64,000 nt of DNA from Planctomycetota bacterium (GCA_019456255.1 VRUG01000004.1:62001-126000), one strand, 5' to 3'. Shown: positions 36,231-46,391, counted from the stretch's first letter. Program-made: numbers and translations. Notes: generated by a model from the sequence alone, not told the origin.

Positions 36231-37523
36231 CTACTCGTCGTTTGTTCCCTGCCAATGAATTATTTTCTTAAAATAACTATCTTCATTGCCAGAGTATTTC
36301 GCACTATGTTCAGGCGTATGACAAGCCGTACAATCTAATTTCGGCCCATTCGTCAATGCTTCTCCAAAAGTTTCGACATGTTTTGACCCAGGACCGTGAC
36401 AAACTTCACAACCAACACCCTTAAGGGTCTCCGTGCGCTCAATCGAGACAAATCCGCTTACGTAATCATAACCAACTACATGACAGCTCACACACTCCGG
36501 GTCATAATCTGAACCAACATCCACCAGCGTCTCAAATGCACCTGCATGACGAAGCTCACTCCATTTTGCATTTTCGTATTTATGGCACTTCTGGCACTTG
36601 TCCGAACCAACATATTCCAAATCATCATCCAACGTAAATCGCGAACGCATCGACATAATATCAGCTTCTTTAACTAACAACTGATAGCTCTTGTAAAGCC
36701 CCGCCAAATCCTCATCTTCATGAAGATGCTCCGCAACTGGAACCGACGAAAATGAAAGCTCATACTTTTTCGTAGCCAGATTACTTTTGACCTCAACCTT
36801 AGCAACATACTTACCACGCCGGCCAACGGTTATAAACAAAGGCTTACCTTTGACATCGCTAACTTTCATCGGCTCATCCGATTCCGCCGGACATATCACA
36901 CAGGAAATATTATCCATCTTGGAAATCAAATCAACAACAACGTCATTACACTCATCCAGAATCAAAATGTTAATACTTCCCGATTCTTTCGCTAAACTGT
37001 CTTTGAGATTACTAACAGATGCTGCTTCGGATGAAATGATATTCACAACAACATCTTTACCGCTCAATGAAAACTTTTTATGACCACTCGAAGATATCTT
37101 TTCATCTGAGCCCCAGGCACTTATAAAATTCAATACCCCACTGCTTGAAATCCCAAGATTCTTCGCCATTTGCAGGTCATCTTTCGTCAAGTTCACAACG
37201 TCGTAACCAAGAAGATTATAAGCCTCGGTCACTATCCCGAATTTAATCATTTCCTGCTCATCGTCACCGTCTATAAGCATGCCGGTATCAACTATCATGC
37301 GGCGTGTTTTGGCTACGCTTTCAAAAATCGCACGACGACGCTCCAAACCGCCAAGCTGACCACCGCTGCACCCGCAAGGCTTTAACGTACCCATCTCGTT
37401 ACCGGTGAAAAATATCGTAAAAACAGCATCAGACGTAGATAATTCCGCCGATGACTTCGATGACATGCCAAACGACAAGCATATAAATACCGCTATGGCA
37501 AAAAACATGACCAATATTCGCAT
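36231..37523 (-). CDS. Exported tetraheme cytochrome c-like protein
   Basis: 430 residues with a signal peptide. The N-terminal half contains FTGNEMGTLKPCGCSGGQLG, a module seen at the start of c554-type multiheme proteins in planctomycetes and related to the metallophosphatase/UshA fold. The C-terminal part (about 310-425) has four CxxCH haem-attachment sites: CQKCH, CVSCH, CEVCH and CTACH, spaced as in the cytochrome c554 family. It would transfer electrons in the periplasm. It follows the DUF1573 gene by 15 bases, the two forming a likely transcription unit. The electron donor or acceptor cannot be told from sequence. Confidence 0.83.
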   Translation of the reverse strand: MRILVMFFAIAVFICLSFGMSSKSSAELSTSDAVFTIFFTGNEMGTLKPCGCSGGQLGGLERRRAIFESVAKTRRMIVDTGMLIDGDDEQEMIKFGIVTEAYNLLGYDVVNLTKDDLQMAKNLGISSSGVLNFISAWGSDEKISSSGHKKFSLSGKDVVVNIISSEAASVSNLKDSLAKESGSINILILDECNDVVVDLISKMDNISCVICPAESDEPMKVSDVKGKPLFITVGRRGKYVAKVEVKSNLATKKYELSFSSVPVAEHLHEDEDLAGLYKSYQLLVKEADIMSMRSRFTLDDDLEYVGSDKCQKCHKYENAKWSELRHAGAFETLVDVGSDYDPECVSCHVVGYDYVSGFVSIERTETLKGVGCEVCHGPGSKHVETFGEALTNGPKLDCTACHTPEHSAKYSGNEDSYFKKIIHWQGTNDE

Positions 37524-37538
37524 TATGGCCCGCCCCTT

Positions 37539-38675
37539 TTATTTATCTTTCTTTTTACCAAGGCCCCTCTTGTAAAAGCCTCTGCACATAACTTTTACTT
37601 CATCGCCGCCCTTGAACTTAATAATAAGCGTATCGGTAAATACCTGCTGTTTCTTCTTACGCTTAGAGTTAACATCTGAACCAAGCTCAGGAGCAACAAC
37701 ATCTACTTTAAGTTTGTAACGATTATCAAGCTTTTCCTGACTCACAACACTTACGTAATTCTTCTCTGACGATATTGATTCTATCTCAAAATCTTCATCA
37801 TAATTACTAAGGACCCAAAGTTCCTTACTTATCGTTTTGCCAGGCTCAGCGTTAAAGATAATTATCGACCCAGGCTGGACCTTGAATGCCGTCGTTGCCG
37901 CAAACGGTATTGTTATCGCCTTCGTCTCTGGATGCGTCAACAAAACATCTAAGCGACCATTCAAACGCTTCCTGAGTTTTTCCATATCAACCTTCGGATG
38001 AATTACAAATTCTGTCGCTACTACATTCGGGTCAAATTCCACACTTATAGCATTACCTGTAGACTTGATACCGCGTATCGAAAACGCCTCGCCATCCTTA
38101 CTGCTAAGCGTCACCTCAGGGCAACCGGCATTGTCTTCTCTAAGAGATAAAGTAAGCTTCTTCGGCTCAATCGCTATCTTGATTATTACCTCAGCCCGTA
38201 TAGTAAGGGCAACCAATGGCGTCTCTTTATCTTTAAGGTGAACCTTGATCTGTTTGGCAGTCTTACCAGGACTCTTGCTCGCTTTATACGTAACTTGTAT
38301 CTCACCTTCTTCGCCAGGTGCGTAAACCTTCTTAGATAACTTCGGAACCGTACACCCGCAAGTCGATTGAACACGCTTAATACGAAGTACGCCCTCTCCG
38401 GTATTCTTAAATTTGAACGTGTATTTACTCTTGCTCTCAGGACCGACCTTGCCAAAATCATGCTCGCTTGATTCAAAGGTAATCTCACCGCGAGGACCCT
38501 GCTCTTCAACTTCTTCCTTAGCTGCTTCCTTAACCACCGCCTTGGCCTCTGCTTTTGAAGCCGTAACTTTAGACTCACTCTCAGAGGACGCCTTGGCCTG
38601 CTCCTGACAGCCGGATAAAACCAGTAAAACACTGAAAATACTAAAAATCGATAAAGCGAAAATCACACGTCTCAT
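37539..38675 (-). CDS. DUF1573 lipoprotein
   Basis: 378 residues. Signal peptide with lipobox (VLSGC), an Ala/Glu/Lys-rich spacer (about 27-60), then a DUF1573 domain: FESSEHDFGKVGPESKSKYTFKF with STCGCTVPKLSKKVYAPGEEG (about 65-130). Two further immunoglobulin-like stretches follow. DUF1573 proteins are exported Ig-fold proteins of unknown role, abundant in Bacteroidetes and planctomycetes. The STCGCT motif could bind metal or form a disulfide. It heads the minus-strand run that leads into the cytochrome and GspC-like genes. Confidence 0.85.
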   Translation of the reverse strand: MRRVIFALSIFSIFSVLLVLSGCQEQAKASSESESKVTASKAEAKAVVKEAAKEEVEEQGPRGEITFESSEHDFGKVGPESKSKYTFKFKNTGEGVLRIKRVQSTCGCTVPKLSKKVYAPGEEGEIQVTYKASKSPGKTAKQIKVHLKDKETPLVALTIRAEVIIKIAIEPKKLTLSLREDNAGCPEVTLSSKDGEAFSIRGIKSTGNAISVEFDPNVVATEFVIHPKVDMEKLRKRLNGRLDVLLTHPETKAITIPFAATTAFKVQPGSIIIFNAEPGKTISKELWVLSNYDEDFEIESISSEKNYVSVVSQEKLDNRYKLKVDVVAPELGSDVNSKRKKKQQVFTDTLIIKFKGGDEVKVMCRGFYKRGLGKKKDK

Positions 38676-38818
38676 AAATATTTCTCCAGACTAAACTTAT
38701 TGTGTTTGTTGATAACAAAACCTCGAAACTAGCATTGTACCCAATTCAAGCCTCCAATGCAAGGATTTTTATATAGGCCGCAGACCACTCAACTTTCTAT
38801 TTTCCTCCCAGATAGGAC

Positions 38819-38847
38819 TTTACACAACTTTCCTTAATTATTACTAT
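38819..38847 (+). promoter_or_regulatory. Promoter of the glycan gene cluster
   Basis: TTTACA, a 17-base spacer and TACTAT, ending 30 bases before the GT2 start codon. It lies between two divergent gene runs, so a plus-strand promoter is expected here. Confidence 0.55.
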
Positions 38848-38877
38848 ATTATGGTACAAATTAACAAGGAGCCTGAT

Positions 38878-39834
38878 ATGGACACTAATAGCCCTGACAT
38901 AACCATCGTTGTCCCCCTGCTAAACGAGCAGGACAACATCAAACCCCTATATGAGCAGATAACCAAGGCTCTCGACAGCAAACACGACTACGAAGTCATA
39001 TTTATAGACGACGGAAGCACCGACGACAGTTTCGACATACTAACACAATTACATAATAGTGATACTAAGGTAAAGGTCGTAAAGTTCAGAAGAAATTTCG
39101 GACAAACCGCTGCACTCTCTGCTGGATTCGATTTGGCAAAGGGAAAAATCATCGTCGCACTCGATGCAGACCTCCAAAACGACCCTGCCGACATACCGAA
39201 AATTATCGATAAACTAAACGAAGGATACGACGTCGTTAGCGGGTGGAGAAAAGTAAGACACGACCATGCACTAACAAGACTGCTCCCATCCCTGATTGCA
39301 AACTGGCTCATCGCAAGAATCACCGGAGTAAAACTCCACGACTTCGGATGCACACTAAAAGCATACAGATCTGATATCTTAAGTGAGATTAATCTATACG
39401 GTGAAATGCACCGATTCATACCTGCACTGGCAAGTTGGAGCGGAGCAAAAATAACCGAAATCGTCGTCAACCACAGACCAAGAACCGCCGGCGTCGCAAA
39501 GTATGGACTCATGAGAACTTTCAAAGTCCTGCTCGACCTGATTACCGTAAAGTTCCTCGGCTCATACTCAACAAAGCCAATCTATATCTTCGGCGGACTC
39601 GGAATCTTAAGCGGTATCGGCGCTACGCTATCAGGCGCTGTCGTACTATATCAAAAATATATCTCCGCCCAACATCTTGCTATGAACAGAAACCCGCTGC
39701 TCGTACTTGCCGCCATGCTTGTCACCGCCACAATACAATTAATACTGATGGGACTGCTCGCAGAAATGCTCGTCCGAACATATCACGAATCGCAGAGTAG
39801 ACCCACTTATGTCATTAAAGAACTCTTACAGTAA
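38878..39834 (+). CDS. GT2 glycosyltransferase of the DPM1/ArnC type
   Basis: 318 residues from ATG 38878, selected because AAGGAG lies seven bases upstream; an ATG 27 bases earlier lacks one. The GT-A domain has ITIVVPLLNEQDNIKPLYEQ, FIDDGSTDDSFDIL, LDADLQNDPADIP and GWRKVRHD. Two C-terminal membrane helices (about 235-260 and 275-300) follow. Such proteins move a sugar from a nucleotide donor to an isoprenyl phosphate lipid at the inner membrane. It is the first of five co-directional genes with gaps of 2-25 bases, a likely operon for a surface glycan. Confidence 0.88.
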   Translation: MDTNSPDITIVVPLLNEQDNIKPLYEQITKALDSKHDYEVIFIDDGSTDDSFDILTQLHNSDTKVKVVKFRRNFGQTAALSAGFDLAKGKIIVALDADLQNDPADIPKIIDKLNEGYDVVSGWRKVRHDHALTRLLPSLIANWLIARITGVKLHDFGCTLKAYRSDILSEINLYGEMHRFIPALASWSGAKITEIVVNHRPRTAGVAKYGLMRTFKVLLDLITVKFLGSYSTKPIYIFGGLGILSGIGATLSGAVVLYQKYISAQHLAMNRNPLLVLAAMLVTATIQLILMGLLAEMLVRTYHESQSRPTYVIKELLQ

Positions 39835-39857
39835 AATAACCGCCGCGGAGAAAAAAC

Positions 39858-41726
39858 ATGACTAAGCCCCCAAAAATGAAAAAGAAAGAGGGGAATTTTA
39901 AAAAGTCACAAACTGCTCTCGAAAATAATAAAAATAATAAAACAAGATTAGTTCTTTTCATCATCATAACCGCTGCACTCGCCGCAATACCTTTTTCAAT
40001 GGGAAAGTATATTGAGTTTAACACATCAGGGGCCTTTGACAGCGGAGCTTATGTATATTCGGCTAAACATATACTCGACGGTGCAGTCATCGGGGTTGAC
40101 GAAACACCAAGTGCCCAGCCCGGAACTTTAATGGTAAATGTACTCGGGGTCTGGATGTTCGGATTCAACGACACCGGGCCGGAAATCATCCAGGCAATAC
40201 TCCAAATCGCCGCACTAATTCTAATGTTCGTCGCTATAAGAAAAGCTTTCGGAAATCTGCCAGCCGCCATCGCTGTCATTATCGCTGCAACATATCTCTG
40301 CGCGCCGCTTATCGCAAAATTCGGAAATGTAAAAGAACAATACATGATTGCTTTTATGACACTCGGAATAAGCGCACTTGTCATAAGACAGTTAGACGGA
40401 CATTGGTTTTGGGCCATCTTAGCAGGAGCCTGCTTAGCATGGGGACCTTTGTTCAAACCGACAGGCACTACCGCAATCGGGGCAACCGTAATATTCATTA
40501 TACTTCAGCCTGTTCTCAAAAACACTACTTGGAAAAAAACGCTAATCGATATCATGCTTTTGTTCGCAGGAGCCGCCATAGGACTTGCCCCGGCATACCT
40601 CTGGTTCATAATGAAAGATGCTCCCGTTAATTATTGGCCATACTCGTTCGTCTGGAAAACCCTCTTGCCCGCAAAAGGGGCTGCCGCAACTGCAAAAACC
40701 GGGGGCTATGTCAAAAAAGCAAGGGAACTCATCCCATTCGCAAAACAATATCCAAGAGTACTTAGATACTATTGGGCATTGAACCTGCCAATAGCTCTGG
40801 CAACGCTCGCTATCGGAGCCAGATTCATTAAAATGCTGCGAGCTAAGTTCGCGAAAATAAATAACAAAACTAAATACGACAAACTTGTCCTGCTCCTCGC
40901 TGTATGGTGGATTCTCGATATGGCCTTCGTATGGATTAGCCCACGCTCATACGAACAATACTACCTGCCCCTAAACGCCTCTGCCGCTATGCTCGGGGCA
41001 TACCTTATCGCATTATACACCGACAAATTCGCAAAAACAATTTACAAACCAAGATGGACAGCACTCGGACTAATCGCTCTGGCATGCATGGTCTTTATGT
41101 CATGGAACATCTTCGCAGGAATCACAAAAAGCCCCCACTCAGGAGCCGACTACGGAAAAAGAAAAAGAGGGTACATCCCAAAGGTAAAAGAAGTCCGCAA
41201 TATAAAAAAGAATAACTATTCCTTCCCCTGGCAGGTCGCCGGTGACTATATCAGACTAAATTCTACGCCAAACGATAAAATCTATGTCTGGGGATGGTAC
41301 CCCGGAATATATGTACAGGCACAAAGATTAAGCGCTGCAAAAAAAGCCTGTATGATGCCAAGACCAGCACCGGCAAGATTCGAAAAAACTATAAATAGCC
41401 TGATAGAACAATTCCAAAAACAAAAACCATTGTTCATCGTTGACTCAAGAAAAAGACACATACCAATGGACAGACCGCCATACGAACTTTGGCCTAAAGT
41501 ACCAAAAGGATTCATGGGCGCCAAAAAAGCTGCCTTCCTGCCCCCAGACAACAAAAAAATGATCGACTACTATGATGCCGAATGGGCAAAAATGCTAAGA
41601 AACAGATTCGACGAAGAAGAAGCGCAAAGATATGAAATGCTGAAACCGTTTAGAGAATATGTTAGAAATAATTACAGTATCGTGCAGGTATTCGGCGAAC
41701 ATGTTGTGTTCAAGCTAAATAAATAA
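39858..41726 (+). CDS. Multi-spanning GT39/ArnT-like glycosyltransferase
   Basis: 622 residues. A basic N-terminus precedes about ten membrane helices. The first periplasmic loop carries acidic residues near FDSGAYVYSAKHILDG, in the position of the catalytic acid of GT-C enzymes such as PMT/ArnT. A soluble C-terminal part begins near residue 440 (YIRLNSTPNDKIYVWGWYPG). GT-C enzymes use sugar-phospho-isoprenoid donors, such as the product of the preceding GT2 enzyme, to glycosylate lipid or protein acceptors. Substrate is unknown. Twenty-three bases separate it from the GT2 gene. Confidence 0.72.
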   Translation: MTKPPKMKKKEGNFKKSQTALENNKNNKTRLVLFIIITAALAAIPFSMGKYIEFNTSGAFDSGAYVYSAKHILDGAVIGVDETPSAQPGTLMVNVLGVWMFGFNDTGPEIIQAILQIAALILMFVAIRKAFGNLPAAIAVIIAATYLCAPLIAKFGNVKEQYMIAFMTLGISALVIRQLDGHWFWAILAGACLAWGPLFKPTGTTAIGATVIFIILQPVLKNTTWKKTLIDIMLLFAGAAIGLAPAYLWFIMKDAPVNYWPYSFVWKTLLPAKGAAATAKTGGYVKKARELIPFAKQYPRVLRYYWALNLPIALATLAIGARFIKMLRAKFAKINNKTKYDKLVLLLAVWWILDMAFVWISPRSYEQYYLPLNASAAMLGAYLIALYTDKFAKTIYKPRWTALGLIALACMVFMSWNIFAGITKSPHSGADYGKRKRGYIPKVKEVRNIKKNNYSFPWQVAGDYIRLNSTPNDKIYVWGWYPGIYVQAQRLSAAKKACMMPRPAPARFEKTINSLIEQFQKQKPLFIVDSRKRHIPMDRPPYELWPKVPKGFMGAKKAAFLPPDNKKMIDYYDAEWAKMLRNRFDEEEAQRYEMLKPFREYVRNNYSIVQVFGEHVVFKLNK

Positions 41727-41747
41727 AAACAAATAGGTGCTCTGCTT

Positions 41748-42896
41748 GTGGCAAAATTAAATCTGCTTATGTTAAATTATGAATTCCCGCCAATAGGAGG
41801 CGGAGGTGCAAATGCCAACCTGCAACTGCTGAAACAGTTCGCAAATAACGACCAGCTTAAAGTGGACCTCCTCACATCTGCCCCAAAACCAGGTCTCAAT
41901 ATCGAAAACTTCGCGGAGAATGTCACCATCTATAAGGTCGGTATTAATAAAAAAGATTTGCACCACTGGAAAAAATCCGAAGTAATCCTGTGGCTCATGA
42001 AAGCCAGACTCCAATACAAGAAAATGACAACTCAAAATAATTATGATTTAGTACATGCCTTTTTCGGATTCCCAACAGGATTCCTTTGCCTCAAAACCGC
42101 AAAAAAACTACCCTACATAATCTCACTTAGGGGCTCAGACGTACCAGGCAAAAACGCGAGACTAAAACTCGACTACAAAATACTGGGCCCGCTCTTCAAA
42201 AAAATCTGGAAAAACGCAACCGCCATTGTCGCTTGCAGCCAGGGACTGAAAAACAGAGCACTGAAATTTCTGCCAACAGTCGCTATCGATGTTATTGCTA
42301 ATGGCATAAACCTCGAAAAATTCCACCCGCAACACGAAAAAAAACCTTCCAAAACACTAAAACTTATTACCGTCGGAAGATTATCACCCACTAAAAGAGT
42401 CGACATGCTGATAGATGCTACCGAGATACTTCATGACCAGGAACTAAATATACACCTCGCCATCGCCGGAGGAGGACCACTTGAAAAATCACTCAAACAA
42501 ATCGTCAAACAAAAAAATCTCACCAGCGTAATTGAAATCACCGGACGACTCGACCCGGAAGTAATGCCCCATCTCTACCGGCAAAGTGACATCTTTGTCA
42601 GCGCAACTCTGCAGGAAGGTATGAGCAATGCCATGCTCGAAGCCGCTGCCTCTGCACTGCCCATTGTAACAACACCATGCGAAGGACTCGACGAACTGAT
42701 AAAAAACAACGGCATCATTGTGCAAAATTCTAACGCCCAGGCAATAGCCGATGCTATCAAAAAACTTGCCGACGACAACGACCTTTACAACCAAATGTCA
42801 GCGGACTCAAGAAAATTAGCAGAAAATTTCAGCTGGCAAAACGCCGCAAATCAATACCTGAACCTCTACAACAAACTAATCGCCGGGGGCATATAA
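41748..42896 (+). CDS. GT4 glycosyltransferase (GTG start)
   Basis: 382 residues, GT-B fold. The start is GTG (MAKLNLLMLNYEF), with a weak TAGGTG upstream. N-terminal motif NYEFPPIGGGGANANLQLL; the C-terminal donor domain has LKLITVGRLSPTKRVDMLI, IAGGGPLEKSLKQIV and the glutamate motif SATLQEGMSNAMLEAAASALP. These are typical of retaining GT4 enzymes using nucleotide sugars. It lies 21 bases after the GT-C gene and 2 bases before the next GT4, so translation is probably coupled. Confidence 0.87.
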   Translation: MAKLNLLMLNYEFPPIGGGGANANLQLLKQFANNDQLKVDLLTSAPKPGLNIENFAENVTIYKVGINKKDLHHWKKSEVILWLMKARLQYKKMTTQNNYDLVHAFFGFPTGFLCLKTAKKLPYIISLRGSDVPGKNARLKLDYKILGPLFKKIWKNATAIVACSQGLKNRALKFLPTVAIDVIANGINLEKFHPQHEKKPSKTLKLITVGRLSPTKRVDMLIDATEILHDQELNIHLAIAGGGPLEKSLKQIVKQKNLTSVIEITGRLDPEVMPHLYRQSDIFVSATLQEGMSNAMLEAAASALPIVTTPCEGLDELIKNNGIIVQNSNAQAIADAIKKLADDNDLYNQMSADSRKLAENFSWQNAANQYLNLYNKLIAGGI

Positions 42897-42898
42897 CT

Positions 42899-43996
42899 AT
42901 GAATATCGCTTTCTCCGCACGAGGTTTGAGCATCCCTTCCGGAGGGGTACACCAATTCATTAAATCCCTGATACCAGCTTTAGACTCGCAAAAAGGCGAT
43001 GACAAGCTATTTGTCTTCTATAATAACAAAAAATTTCTCGGACTGGCGCCAGACGCAAATGAAATCGTGATCGAAGGAAATAATAAAATTATCTGGGACT
43101 TCATACTGCTGCCGAAAAAATTGCGAAAACTTAAAATCGACGCCGCTATCTTCCCAAAAAATATCGTCCCCTTCTTCACAGCTGCCAAACGCTACGCCGT
43201 AATGCACGACATGGCTTACTTCGACTATAAATTGAACGCTTACCCCATGCTCGACACTATTTACATGAAAATAATGATCCCTCTCTCTGCCAAAAGAGCC
43301 GATGGAATCTTCGCCGTAAGTGAGCACACAAAAAAAGACATCCTTCACTACACCAATTGTGACGACAAAAAAATAACTGTCACTCACGAAGCTGCTGACA
43401 AAATCTATAAACCCATAAAAAACGATACTGTATTAAACCACGTTAAGAAAAAATATGATCTGCCCGATAAGTTTATCATGTATGTCGGCTCACTATCGCC
43501 AAGAAAAAATGTTGTCGGACTTCTAAAAGCTTTTTCACGCATAAGAACCAGAATACCGCACAATCTCGTACTCACAGGTTCTAAATCGTGGAAAGATACG
43601 AAAGTTTACGAAACAATTAAAGAACTCAACCTGACCAACAGGATAAATCAATTGGGATATGTCGAACACGAAGATATGCCGGCAATGTATAACCTGGCCA
43701 ATTGCTACCTCTATCCCTCACTTTACGAAGGCTTCGGACTGCCGGTACTCGAAGCTATGCAATCGGGATGTCCAGTCATCGCCTCAAACACTACCAGCAT
43801 CCCTGAGGTCGCCGGAAATGCCGCACTCTTAGTTAACCCACTGGACGTAAACCAAATCGCTGAAGCTATCTGCACCGTAGTAAATGACCCTGAAAAACAA
43901 AATCAGCTTATAAAAGCGGGACTCGAACAGGCAAAAAAATTCTCGTGGGAAAAATGTGCTGAAATTATCCTGCAAACCATTAGACTTAAAACATAA
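42899..43996 (+). CDS. GT4 glycosyltransferase
   Basis: 365 residues, GT-B fold. Residues 1-30 ([20 protein letters not shown]) start the acceptor half. The donor half has [30 protein letters not shown] and [20 protein letters not shown], the E(x7)E region of GT4. The acceptor part and length differ from the preceding GT4, so it likely adds a different sugar. It begins three bases after the previous stop codon. The lysine- and asparagine-rich surface mirrors its AT-rich codon use, shared by the whole operon. Confidence 0.87.
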   Translation: MNIAFSARGLSIPSGGVHQFIKSLIPALDSQKGDDKLFVFYNNKKFLGLAPDANEIVIEGNNKIIWDFILLPKKLRKLKIDAAIFPKNIVPFFTAAKRYAVMHDMAYFDYKLNAYPMLDTIYMKIMIPLSAKRADGIFAVSEHTKKDILHYTNCDDKKITVTHEAADKIYKPIKNDTVLNHVKKKYDLPDKFIMYVGSLSPRKNVVGLLKAFSRIRTRIPHNLVLTGSKSWKDTKVYETIKELNLTNRINQLGYVEHEDMPAMYNLANCYLYPSLYEGFGLPVLEAMQSGCPVIASNTTSIPEVAGNAALLVNPLDVNQIAEAICTVVNDPEKQNQLIKAGLEQAKKFSWEKCAEIILQTIRLKT

Positions 43997-44021
43997 CTTT
44001 AATACGAAAGACTATAGCAAA

Positions 44022-44987
44022 ATGGATACCGTAAAAATAATGGACCAGCAGTGGGACTACCTCATCGTCCTCGATGCCTGTCGTTACGATTACTTCGAAC
44101 AGGTTTGGCAAAAATATCTAACAGGCGACCTGACCAAAAAATTGTCCGTAGGCACAGGTACTTCCGACTGGAGAGATAAATCATTCTTCAAATATTACGA
44201 CGATATTGTCTATGTCTCTGCAAACCCTTATATTAACTCGCTGAAATCAGTGAAAGGTTTTTCAGCAAACGAATACTTCCACAAGGTATATGACCTCTGG
44301 CTAAACAATTGGGACGACGAAAAAGGTACCGTCATGCCCGACGTAGTTACAAAACAAGCCATCGATATCGTCAATAATCATCCCGAAAAACGCGCCATCA
44401 TTCACTATTTACAACCACACGAACCATATCTCGGCTCTTCTGTAAGCCAGGCTGGTTTTGAAAAACCTACCGCAGGAGGATACCTCCTCGGAGTACGAGA
44501 CGAACAAATCAAATCAAAAATTGGAAAAATGATTATGAAACTTTGCTCTGCCGCTTTCTACTGGACCGGAATCAGAGGAAAGTTTCTACTCTGGAAAATA
44601 AGAGAACTTCTAAAGCTCCCGCCAGCAGGACCAATGGACGCCGTCAGAAGAAAATACGGTGACGACATACTCAGGCAGGCCTATAAAGAAAATCTTGAGA
44701 TCGCACTGCCCCACGTAGCGAAACTCGTCGAAAATATATCCGGTAAAATTATCATTACCGCCGACCACGGCGAAATGCTCGGAGAAGATAAATGCTACTG
44801 CCACTGGTCAAGAGCAAAAAAGAAATTCCTGAGAGAAATACCCTGGCTTGTTATTGACAAAGGCGAAAAAGTCACCACCCCTAAAAAAGTCACGCATGAA
44901 GAAAAAGATACATCCTCGAACCTGAACGAAAAAGAAACTAAAGAGCAAATCCAGCAAAGATTAAAAGCCCTCGGTTACATGGATTAA
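44022..44987 (+). CDS. AlkP-superfamily sulfatase/phosphotransferase-like protein
   Basis: About 321 residues from ATG 44022; a frame to 43956 overlaps the previous gene and lacks support. WDYLIVLDACRYDYFEQVW at the N-terminus and IIITADHGEMLGED near residue 245 are the metal-binding motifs of the alkaline phosphatase superfamily. A cytoplasmic form of this family with DACRYD is found in bacteria and archaea near glycan genes. It may add or remove a phosphate-type substituent, but no assay-level claim is possible. The nucleophile cannot be assigned with certainty. It closes the operon. Confidence 0.75.
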   Translation: MDTVKIMDQQWDYLIVLDACRYDYFEQVWQKYLTGDLTKKLSVGTGTSDWRDKSFFKYYDDIVYVSANPYINSLKSVKGFSANEYFHKVYDLWLNNWDDEKGTVMPDVVTKQAIDIVNNHPEKRAIIHYLQPHEPYLGSSVSQAGFEKPTAGGYLLGVRDEQIKSKIGKMIMKLCSAAFYWTGIRGKFLLWKIRELLKLPPAGPMDAVRRKYGDDILRQAYKENLEIALPHVAKLVENISGKIIITADHGEMLGEDKCYCHWSRAKKKFLREIPWLVIDKGEKVTTPKKVTHEEKDTSSNLNEKETKEQIQQRLKALGYMD

Positions 44988-45055
44988 CATCAAAATAAGT
45001 CCTAAGCTCCGCATGTCACTAATGCTACAACAGCCAAAACATATTTGATTCTCTC

Positions 45056-45078
45056 AGCGGGAAAATCACCGCTATTTT
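45056..45078 (+). terminator. Weak intrinsic terminator after the glycan operon
   Basis: AGCGG and CCGCT pair across an 8-base loop and are followed by ATTTTTC. The short stem makes this a modest candidate. Confidence 0.4.
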
Positions 45079-45080
45079 TC

Positions 45081-45109
45081 TTGACGTTTAGCCTCTTTTG
45101 TAATAGAAT
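45081..45109 (+). promoter_or_regulatory. Promoter of the LamG protein gene
   Basis: TTGACG, a 17-base spacer and TAGAAT, followed 36 bases later by the start codon with a GGAGGCGGG ribosome site. Confidence 0.6.
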
Positions 45110-45145
45110 GTATCTTTAATATTAACTCAATCTGGAGGCGGGAAA

Positions 45146-46336
45146 ATGCTTAAAAATTCCTTAATTACTGCACTGTCTATTCTAATTGTAACATCCATTA
45201 TTTCCGGCAATGTATTTGCCGCTGACTGCCCGCCGGGCCAAGCACTGAACTTTGACGGCACCAACGATTATGTCGCCCTGCCGGACAACGACCCCATCTG
45301 GCTGCCGCAAAACAATTTTACTGCTTCTGCGTGGGTATACTTCGATAGGGACCCAGGAGTTGCATGGGATCAGATATTGGACCTTAACGGTTCACCAAGC
45401 CAACATAGCACTAATAGAGTCGGCTATGGTTTACAAAGAATAATGGCGGGCAACATAAGATTCCACATGGCGATAAATAATTCAGATGAACTTCTTTTAT
45501 CAAATCTTATTCCTGCTAAGGGCACATGGTATCATATCGTTGCTGTTAGAAATGGAACTACGCAAGAGCTTTACATAGACGGCACTCTCGATAACAGCAG
45601 AACTTGTTTAGCAGGACCCATAGATTTTGTCGGCGGTTATGACGACAACAAGGTCAATATCGGCAGGTGGACTCGAGCAGGAGGAGTTGCGGGCGGAAAC
45701 TACTTTTTAGACGGCACAATCGATGATGTCAGAATCTACAACAGGACTTTAACTGCCAGCGAAATTTCTACTATCATGTACACGCCCGCTAATGGCACCG
45801 AACCAGGCCTCGTCGGATACTGGAACTTCGATGAAGGTGCAGGCCAAATCGCGCATGACTTAACCGCCAATGCAAATCATGGACAGTTAGGTTCAACCCC
45901 AACAAGCGATAGCCACGACCCGGCATGGGCCATCTCAGGCGCACCGTTAGAGTGCGATGAACCCTTAGAAGTAAACATTAGCATTGAACCAAGGACACTC
46001 AATATCCAAAGCAACGGAACATGGATTACATGTCAAATCAAACTGCCGGATGACTACGATGTCACTGATGTAGACAATGACTCCATCTTACTTGCAGACT
46101 TAGTACCTGCCCACGACACACAGATCAATCCGGGACAGCAACAGATAACTGCTAAGTTCGACCGCCAGGATGTTATCGATGCACTCATACTCATGGAAAA
46201 CCTCGACCCTAATGGCGGGTTCTCCGTCTTTGTAGATGTAGAAGTTACAGGCCAACTAAACGATGGAACTAAATTCAAAGGAACTGACAACATCAGATTT
46301 ATGCATAACGTAAAACCGAAAAAGCATGGAAACTAA
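45146..46336 (+). CDS. Secreted LamG-domain protein
   Basis: 396 residues. Signal peptide at 1-26 (SIISGNVFAADCPPG), then a concanavalin/LamG-type jelly roll (about 30-270): ALNFDGTNDYVALPDND, NFTASAWVYF, TWYHIVAVRNGTTQELYIDG, IDDVRIYNRTLTASEI, and LVGYWNFDEGAGQIAHDLT. The C-terminal 110 residues form a beta-rich domain (VNISIEPRTLNIQSNGTWIT) resembling carbohydrate-associated repeats. LamG domains bind glycans or proteins. There is no catalytic motif. It is a plausible type II secretion substrate because it is exported without a membrane anchor; that is an inference. Stands as its own unit with promoter and terminator. Confidence 0.82.
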   Translation: MLKNSLITALSILIVTSIISGNVFAADCPPGQALNFDGTNDYVALPDNDPIWLPQNNFTASAWVYFDRDPGVAWDQILDLNGSPSQHSTNRVGYGLQRIMAGNIRFHMAINNSDELLLSNLIPAKGTWYHIVAVRNGTTQELYIDGTLDNSRTCLAGPIDFVGGYDDNKVNIGRWTRAGGVAGGNYFLDGTIDDVRIYNRTLTASEISTIMYTPANGTEPGLVGYWNFDEGAGQIAHDLTANANHGQLGSTPTSDSHDPAWAISGAPLECDEPLEVNISIEPRTLNIQSNGTWITCQIKLPDDYDVTDVDNDSILLADLVPAHDTQINPGQQQITAKFDRQDVIDALILMENLDPNGGFSVFVDVEVTGQLNDGTKFKGTDNIRFMHNVKPKKHGN

Positions 46337-46357
46337 AAGTTACACTCAGCAATTCAG

Positions 46358-46391
46358 AAAAGCTGTGGACATCTCGTTCACAGCTTTTTTT
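46358..46391. terminator. Bidirectional intrinsic terminator
   Basis: A 13-bp stem with one mismatch (AAAAGCTGTGGAC / GTTCACAGCTTTT) around a 5-base loop, with T runs in both directions. It sits between the LamG gene and the convergent GT2 gene, whose stop codon touches its right edge. Confidence 0.85.

Noticed and set aside
43956-44021. Longer N-terminus of the AlkP-like protein
   Set aside because: It overlaps the end of the preceding GT4 gene by 41 bases and has no ribosome site; ATG 44022 starts directly before the conserved DACRYD region.
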